Below are positions 59,334 to 64,000 of a stretch of 64,000 bases of DNA, one piece after another; position 1 is the first letter of the stretch, and each line of letters opens with the position of its first letter. Source of the DNA: Corynebacterium sp. P3-F1 (GTDB taxonomy: Bacteria > Actinomycetota > Actinomycetes > Mycobacteriales > Mycobacteriaceae). The position numbers were made by a program, and so were the translations under genes. The stretch lies in NCBI RefSeq assembly GCF_030503635.1, contig NZ_CP129965.1, positions 992,001 through 1,056,000 of the forward strand, in the 5' to 3' direction. Under the pieces are notes generated by a model that ran no database searches, was not told where the DNA came from, and worked only from the letters and a program-made list of their open reading frames with translations.

Positions 59334-59451
59334 TCGCCGAATGCGGCCGGGCAGCAGCGCGACGTGGCACGCTGGACGGAACGAATCAGAAGGGGAAATA
59401 AGCGTACACTCGAGTCCCGTAAATCAAAACGCATGAATAGACGCTTGAAAA

Positions 59452-59467
59452 GGCACGAACACGTGCC
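59452..59467. promoter_or_regulatory. Palindrome upstream of poxB
   Basis: GGCACG-AACA-CGTGCC, 27 bp before the poxB ATG, where an operator or leader hairpin could act. Confidence 0.45.
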
Positions 59468-59493
59468 AGAGTGAATGCCTAAACGGAGGAAGA

Positions 59494-61245
59494 ATGGCTA
59501 AAGATTTTGCGCACCAGATTGTGGAGACGCTAGAGAAAAACGGCGTCAAGCGCATTTACGGAATCGTCGGCGACTCGTTGAACCCGGTCTCCGACGCGGT
59601 TGCGGAAAGCTCGATCGAGTGGATCCACGTCCGCAACGAGGAAGCAGCCGCATTCGCCGCGGGTGCCGAGTCCTCTGTAACCGGTGAGTTGGCAGTTTGC
59701 GCCGCATCGTGCGGCCCGGGCAACACCCACCTGATCCAGGGGCTTTATGATGCGCACCGCAACGGCGGCAAGGTTCTCGCCATCGCCTCCCACATCCCGA
59801 GCCAAGAAATCGGCTCGAAATTCTTCCAGGAAACGCACCCGGAGAAGATCTTCCAGGAGTGCTCCGGCTACTGCGAGATGGCTAACTCTGCGACGCAGGG
59901 CGCACGCATCCTGCACCACGCGATCCAGTCGACGATGGCAGGCAACGGTGTTTCCGTCTTCGTCATGCCGGGCGACATCGCGAGCCAAGATGCCGCCGAT
60001 ATGCCGCTGCTGGAATCCACGATCGCGCGCGGTGACGACAAGCGTGTCTTCCCGGATCCGGCTGAGGCCGCACGCCTGGTCCAGGCTATTAACGAGGCCG
60101 ACACCGTCACGTTGTTCTGCGGTGTAGGCGTGAAGAACGCCCGCGAGGAAGTCCTCCAGCTGGCGGAGAAGATCAAGTCCCCGATCGGCCACTCTTTCGG
60201 CGGCAAGATGCACATCCAGTACGACAACCCCTTCGATGTGGGCATGAACGGCCTGCTCGGTTACGGCGCGTGCTACGATGCCTCCCACGAGGCGGATTTG
60301 CTCATCTTGCTGGGCACGGACTTCCCGTACAACGAGTGGTTGCCGACGAACAACGTCGCCCAAGTGGATGTGAAGGCCGAGAACATCGGCCGCCGCACCA
60401 AGGTCCAGTTCCCGGTCGTGGGCGATGTCAAGAGTGTGATCGAGAACATTCTCCCGCACATCGATGAGAAGAAGGACCGTTCGTTCCTCGACAAGATGCT
60501 CAAGGAGCACGCGCACCTGCTCGAAGCCGTGATCGACAACTACGGCAAGAAGGACAAGGCCACCCCGATCCACCCGGAGTACGCCGCGAACCTGATCGAC
60601 GAACTTGCCGACGACGACGCCCTCTTCACCGTCGACACCGGCATGTGCAATGTCTGGGCCGCCCGCTACATCACGCCGAACGGCAAGAAAGACGAGCTGG
60701 CATCCTTCCGCCACGGCACGATGGCAAATGCAGTCCCGCAGGCAATCGGTGCGCAGGCCGCCGACCGCGACCGTCAGGTTATCACCTTCTCCGGCGACGG
60801 CGGCGTGTCCATGCTGCTATCTGAGCTGATCACGGTGAAGCAGCACGATCTTCCGGTCAAGATGATGGTGTTCAACAACTCCACCTTGGGCATGGTCAAG
60901 CTGGAAATGATGGTCGCCGGACTGAAGGAGTTCCAGACCACGCACGACGGCGTGAACTACGCGGCGATCGCCGAGGCCGTTGGCATCAAGTCGTTCCGTG
61001 TGGAGAAGCCGCAGGATCTGGAAAAGACCCTCAAGAAGGCACTTGCACACGACGGCCCGGTGCTGGTCGACATTGTCACCGACCCGGACGCGCTGTCCCT
61101 GCCGCCGAACTTCGACTGGGCGATGATCAAGGGCTTCTCGGAGTCCGCGGTCAAGACCGTTCTCGACGGCGGCATCGGCAACATGGTTGAGCTCGCACGC
61201 GCCAACCTCCGCAATATCCGCGGTGCGGCCGCGATCGAGTTCTAG
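59494..61245 (+). CDS. poxB: Pyruvate:quinone oxidoreductase (pyruvate oxidase)
   Basis: Converts pyruvate to acetate + CO2, passing electrons to quinone; peripheral membrane, needs ThDP and FAD. 583 aa. ThDP Glu in RNEEAAAFAAGAES (about 45-58), ThDP/Mg motif FSGDGGVSMLLSEL ... FNNSTLGMVKLEM (about 432-470), and the C-terminal region with ARANLRNIRGAAAIEF, the membrane-binding end. GGAGGAAG Shine-Dalgarno. Acetate made here can be reassimilated by AckA-Pta. Confidence 0.96.
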   Translation: MAKDFAHQIVETLEKNGVKRIYGIVGDSLNPVSDAVAESSIEWIHVRNEEAAAFAAGAESSVTGELAVCAASCGPGNTHLIQGLYDAHRNGGKVLAIASHIPSQEIGSKFFQETHPEKIFQECSGYCEMANSATQGARILHHAIQSTMAGNGVSVFVMPGDIASQDAADMPLLESTIARGDDKRVFPDPAEAARLVQAINEADTVTLFCGVGVKNAREEVLQLAEKIKSPIGHSFGGKMHIQYDNPFDVGMNGLLGYGACYDASHEADLLILLGTDFPYNEWLPTNNVAQVDVKAENIGRRTKVQFPVVGDVKSVIENILPHIDEKKDRSFLDKMLKEHAHLLEAVIDNYGKKDKATPIHPEYAANLIDELADDDALFTVDTGMCNVWAARYITPNGKKDELASFRHGTMANAVPQAIGAQAADRDRQVITFSGDGGVSMLLSELITVKQHDLPVKMMVFNNSTLGMVKLEMMVAGLKEFQTTHDGVNYAAIAEAVGIKSFRVEKPQDLEKTLKKALAHDGPVLVDIVTDPDALSLPPNFDWAMIKGFSESAVKTVLDGGIGNMVELARANLRNIRGAAAIEF

Positions 61246-61603
61246 TTCCACCAGCGCGGGCTAGAGTGGTCCGACGAAACAGTGGATCCAGCGGATCTAG
61301 TGGGGCCAGAGGATCTGGTGGATCTAGATGACACAGCTGGAATCTGGCCTGGGCTTTTCTGCTCGGTCAAAGGCTGGAATGTCATCTAGATCCCCGCCGG
61401 GAAATCGGAGCTCTGCCGATTCCAGCCCAGGAAAGTTTCCTGGAGCGTTACTGGCATTAACCCAAAGCGTTATGTTGCCGTGACCACATCTGCGTTCGGA
61501 GTGCGTACTGTCGGTCAGGTTGGCCAAAAATCTTGGCCTTTAAAGTGGGCTCGCTTATGAAAACAGCTCACTACTTATTGTCTTCTGAAAGGACATCTCT
61601 TTT
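61246..61603. other. Intergenic region with nested inverted repeats
   Basis: 358 bp, no gene. It contains GGATCYAG/GGATCTGG short repeats (61284-61329), a 14-bp inverted repeat (61320-61393) and GGCTGGAAT / ATTCCAGCC pairing (61372 and 61418). Several alternative hairpins are possible before the downstream gene. Confidence 0.65.
61320..61393. repeat. 14-bp perfect inverted repeat
   Basis: GGATCTAGATGACA (61320-61333) and TGTCATCTAGATCC (61380-61393), with 46 bp between. Confidence 0.75.
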
Positions 61604-62398
61604 ATGACCACTCCGAACACCGACCGCGAACGTGGCGCACAGACGGGCCGCATCGCCCCGGTATCCCAGTCCCACGCAGTGGATGTGGACACTCGGGCAG
61701 CTTCTGACGACCACTCCGCGCAGGAATCCATGATCGGGACCTCCTCCACCAACGTCTCCCAGGGCAACGTCTCCTGGGGAGCCATCTTCGCCGGTGTTGT
61801 CACGTTCTTGGCCATTTCCATCCTGCTTGCCATCGGTGCAGGCGCGATGGGCCTCCAGGGTTCCTCCGGCACCGCGACCGGGATCTTCACCGTCATCGGT
61901 CTCATCGTGGCATTCCTCGCTGCAGGGTACGTCGCTGGCGCTCTTGGCGTGCGCGCTGGCTTGTTCCACGGCTTCGCCACCTGGGCTACGTCGCTCATCG
62001 CGGCCTTGGTTCTCGCTGGCTGGGTTGGCGCGTCCGCACTCGGCGGCGTTTTCGGCGCCTTCGGCAATGTTGCTGACAGTGTCGCCCAGACCGCCGGTCA
62101 GGCTGCCAACGTGACCTCCGATGATGCCCGCGACGCTTCCGATGCTGCGCAGGATGCCGCTGACAACGTCTCCCAGCAGGACATCGACAACACTCGTAAT
62201 GAGGCCGAATCCATGGCTAATGACGCAGCGGACCAGGCACGCGAGACCTACAACGATGTCGCACCGGAAGCTGCCGAGGGCGGCTGGTGGACCTTCGCTG
62301 GTCTGCTCATCGGTGCAGTGCTGGCATCTGCTGCCGGTGCTGCCGGAGCGCGCTCTGTGATCAACCGCAACGAAGCTGCTGTTGTGACTCGCAAGTAA
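61604..62398 (+). CDS. Hypothetical membrane protein
   Basis: 264 aa. Polar N-terminus (~55 residues), then three membrane helices (WGAIFAGVVTFLAISILLAIGA; GIFTVIGLIVAFLAAGYVAGAL; FATWATSLIAALVLAGWVGASA), a ~90-residue Ala/Asp-rich external or cytoplasmic helical region (TSDDARDASDAAQDAADNVSQQ), and a fourth helix (WWTFAGLLIGAVLASAAGAAGA). Family not recognised with confidence; it resembles stress-linked membrane proteins of actinobacteria. AAAGGAC lies about 10 nt upstream of the ATG, and codon use suggests high expression. Confidence 0.8.
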   Translation: MTTPNTDRERGAQTGRIAPVSQSHAVDVDTRAASDDHSAQESMIGTSSTNVSQGNVSWGAIFAGVVTFLAISILLAIGAGAMGLQGSSGTATGIFTVIGLIVAFLAAGYVAGALGVRAGLFHGFATWATSLIAALVLAGWVGASALGGVFGAFGNVADSVAQTAGQAANVTSDDARDASDAAQDAADNVSQQDIDNTRNEAESMANDAADQARETYNDVAPEAAEGGWWTFAGLLIGAVLASAAGAAGARSVINRNEAAVVTRK

Positions 62399-62451
62399 GA
62401 GAGATTCACTCCCCCCTGCGGGCTGAATCCCACTCACCGGGTACATGACAA

Positions 62452-62490
62452 CCGGCCCCCGCCACCTGATCCGAAGGTGGCGGGGGCCGG
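62452..62490. terminator. Bidirectional terminator
   Basis: CCGGCCCCCGCCACCT (62452-62467) and AGGTGGCGGGGGCCGG (62475-62490): 16 bp perfect stem, 7-nt loop, followed by TTTGCG. It serves both the membrane-protein gene and the convergent dnaJ-hspR operon. Confidence 0.92.
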
Positions 62491-62511
62491 TTTGCGCGTT
62501 TTAGAACAGCA

Positions 62512-62922
62512 TCAGTTAGTACGGTTCTTCCGGGTCGAGCGCGACCACGCGACCACTGCTGTCGAGCGAGGCACATGCACCAGTTCACCGCCCCGGCGCG
62601 GTGCACGGGAGATTCGCTCGCGGAGGCGGGCGTTCTCGTCCTCGAGGTCGTCGATACGCTCTGTGAGGTCAATGATCGTCTTGATTCCGGCTAGATTCAC
62701 GCCGTCTTCCTTCGACAGGCGCTGGATCGTGCGCAGGCGGGAGATGTCGCGCCGCGAATAGCGACGCCCGCCACCAGAGGTGCGCATCGGGCTGACCAGC
62801 CCCATGCGGTCGTATGTGCGCAGGGTTTGAGCGTGCATGCCGGTCAGTTCGGCGGCCACGGAGATGACGTAGTACTCGTCGACAGCTTCCACTTTGTCCG
62901 CTGAATCGTCTTTCTTATTCAT
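62512..62922 (-). CDS. hspR: Heat-shock repressor HspR (MerR family)
   Basis: Represses dnaK and clpB operons by binding HAIR sites. 136 aa. MerR-type HTH (YVISVAAELTGMHAQTLRTYDRMGLVSPMRTSGGGRRYSRRDISRL, about 18-63) followed by a coiled dimer helix (IIDLTERIDDLEDENARLRERI). GAGGTG about 9 nt before ATG 62922 fixes the start; the operon leaves only 17 bp to the dnaJ stop. A HAIR site at clpB is in this window. Confidence 0.94.
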   Translation of the reverse strand: MNKKDDSADKVEAVDEYYVISVAAELTGMHAQTLRTYDRMGLVSPMRTSGGGRRYSRRDISRLRTIQRLSKEDGVNLAGIKTIIDLTERIDDLEDENARLRERISRAPRRGGELVHVPRSTAVVAWSRSTRKNRTN

Positions 62923-62939
62923 CTGCAAGCTCACCTCCC

Positions 62940-64000
62940 TCAATCATTCCCCGCCGGTGAACCGGCCCACCCGGCGCGCGGGTTGAAGCTGGAATCCTTT
63001 TCGGCTTGGGCGTAAGCGCGCAGCGCACTGGACGCTGCTGCATCGAGGTTCTTCGGAACTTGCACCTCGACGGTGACCATGAGGTCCCCGGCAGTGCCGG
63101 ATTTGCGCGGTACACCGCGGCCCTTCACGCGCAGAGTTCGGCCGTTCGGGGTGCCCGCAGGGACCTTGACCTTCACCGGGTTGTCCAGGGTCGGAACGGT
63201 CACGGCGCTACCGAGGGCGAGCTCCGTGAAGCTGACCGGCACCGTGACTGCGAGATCGTCGCCGTTGCGGGTGAACACCGTGTCGGGTTTCACCGTGACG
63301 TTGACGAACAGGTCGCCCGCGGGGGTTCCGTTCGGGCCCGCCTCGCCTTGGCCTGCCAGGCGCACCTTCTGCCCGTCAATCACGCCGGCGGGAATCCGCA
63401 CTGTGATCGAACGGGTCCGGCGTACCGTTCCCGAACCCGAGCACGTTTGGCACGGGTCTTCGATGATCTGGCCGGTTCCGCTGCAGCGGGTGCACGGCCG
63501 GGACATCCCGAACGCGCCCTTTTGCTCGCTGATGAAACCGGAGCCGCCGCAGTCCGGGCACGTCGTGGTCTTGCCGGTCGCGGAGCCCGAGCCGTGGCAA
63601 TCAGTGCACGGTGCTTCGCCGGTCAGCTCGACCGGGATTGTCGTTCCCTTGACTGCCTCGCGGAAGTCGAGCGTTATGTGCGTTTCGACGTCGGCCCCCC
63701 GCGTCGGCCGAGCACTCCTGCTAGTGCCGCCGCCGCGGTTAAAGAGGCCACCGAAGATGTCACCAAGACCGCCTTCCGCAGAAAATCCTCCGCCTTGTCC
63801 AAACGATTGTCCGAAGTCGAAGTCGTCGAATCCGCCTGCGCCGAAGTCCGACGCGTCCGTCGAGGTGCGAAACCCGCCCGGAAACCCGGAACCTCCTCTC
63901 CCCCCGAAGCGCATGAAGCCTCCGGAGTTCATCATCGACTTGAATTCATCGTATTCCTTGCGTTTGGTTTCGTCGCCGAGCACGTCGTACGCCTCAGCCA
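62940..64000 (-). CDS. dnaJ: Chaperone DnaJ (5' end outside window)
   Basis: Hsp40 co-chaperone of DnaK. The visible part starts inside the J domain ([19 protein letters not shown]); the HPD motif lies outside. A Gly/Phe-rich region (about 63700-63920) is followed by four Cys zinc motifs ([32 protein letters not shown]) and the C-terminal substrate domain. Frame open to the right edge, so the gene is truncated by the window. It sits 17 bp upstream of hspR, the usual dnaK-grpE-dnaJ-hspR order. Confidence 0.97.
   Translation of the reverse strand, partial: AEAYDVLGDETKRKEYDEFKSMMNSGGFMRFGGRGGSGFPGGFRTSTDASDFGAGGFDDFDFGQSFGQGGGFSAEGGLGDIFGGLFNRGGGTSRSARPTRGADVETHITLDFREAVKGTTIPVELTGEAPCTDCHGSGSATGKTTTCPDCGGSGFISEQKGAFGMSRPCTRCSGTGQIIEDPCQTCSGSGTVRRTRSITVRIPAGVIDGQKVRLAGQGEAGPNGTPAGDLFVNVTVKPDTVFTRNGDDLAVTVPVSFTELALGSAVTVPTLDNPVKVKVPAGTPNGRTLRVKGRGVPRKSGTAGDLMVTVEVQVPKNLDAAASSALRAYAQAEKDSSFNPRAGWAGSPAGND

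Overview
The window is a high-GC actinobacterial chromosome segment, most likely from a Corynebacterium. This rests on the glnX-glnH-pknG operon with a PknG that lacks a rubredoxin domain, the pta-ackA pair, a six-gene Mrp antiporter operon with MrpB fused to MrpA, the purA / GH76 / fbaA / trmH / pyrE neighbourhood, a dnaJ-hspR tail with an HspR-type operator at clpB, and many genes whose -10 box sits only 6-8 nt before the start codon (leaderless transcripts). No rRNA, tRNA or CRISPR array was found.

Layout. 1-6.2 kb: Mrp Na+/H+ antiporter operon (mrpA(B)-C-D-E-F-G), cut by the left edge. 6.2-16.1 kb: a GCS2/YbdK ligase, a LytR_C envelope protein, DUF3263, then def, a GNAT protein, xth, a cardiolipin synthase, an ABC exporter pair and a NUDIX hydrolase. 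16.1-24.2 kb: the 2-oxoglutarate/amino-acid signalling operon glnX-glnH-pknG, then convergent pta-ackA. 24.6-26 kb: fprA. 26-37.7 kb: an accessory-looking stretch, visibly lower in GC in places. It holds a Tat-secreted PhoD phosphatase divergent from a secreted PAP2 phosphatase, an IS3-family element sitting in the loop of a terminator hairpin, a large secreted Ala/Gly-rich protein, a DUF3710-like gene, and a three-gene operon of unknown function. 37.7-50.4 kb: core metabolism and housekeeping (purA, fbaA, GH76, trmH-like, pyrE, sulfurtransferase) plus a PRC-barrel stress-type protein and a FUSC exporter. 50.6-64 kb: clpB, a short HTH regulator with a cluster of operator-like sites, a GltS-type symporter, a nitrilase-family amidase, a small helical protein followed by a DUF1023 hydrolase (ESX-like pairing), poxB, a membrane protein, hspR and a truncated dnaJ.

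The strongest unexplained signals are in the DNA. (i) A 12-mer, GCTTATCGACGC, is exact nine times and its 10-base core 14 times, always inside coding sequence and in several reading frames. (ii) Three intergenic elements of 96 bp share one geometry: two ACGGTAAC boxes 14 bp apart, then two inverted boxes 14 bp apart, with the inner boxes always 60 bp apart and the centre not conserved. (iii) The palindrome CTATGC-N3-GCATAG recurs in intergenic DNA. (iv) The insertion sequence is in a terminator loop. (v) A cluster of GAGGACA-N4-TGTCC sites lies upstream of the short HTH regulator.

Links between genes: HspR (right end) probably represses clpB through the CTTGAGT-N7-ACTCAAC-type site at 53357-53377. 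GlnH (sensor lipoprotein), GlnX (membrane relay) and PknG (kinase) should act as one chain on OdhI, an FHA protein not in this window. PoxB and Pta-AckA are the acetate-producing and acetate-activating branches of pyruvate metabolism.
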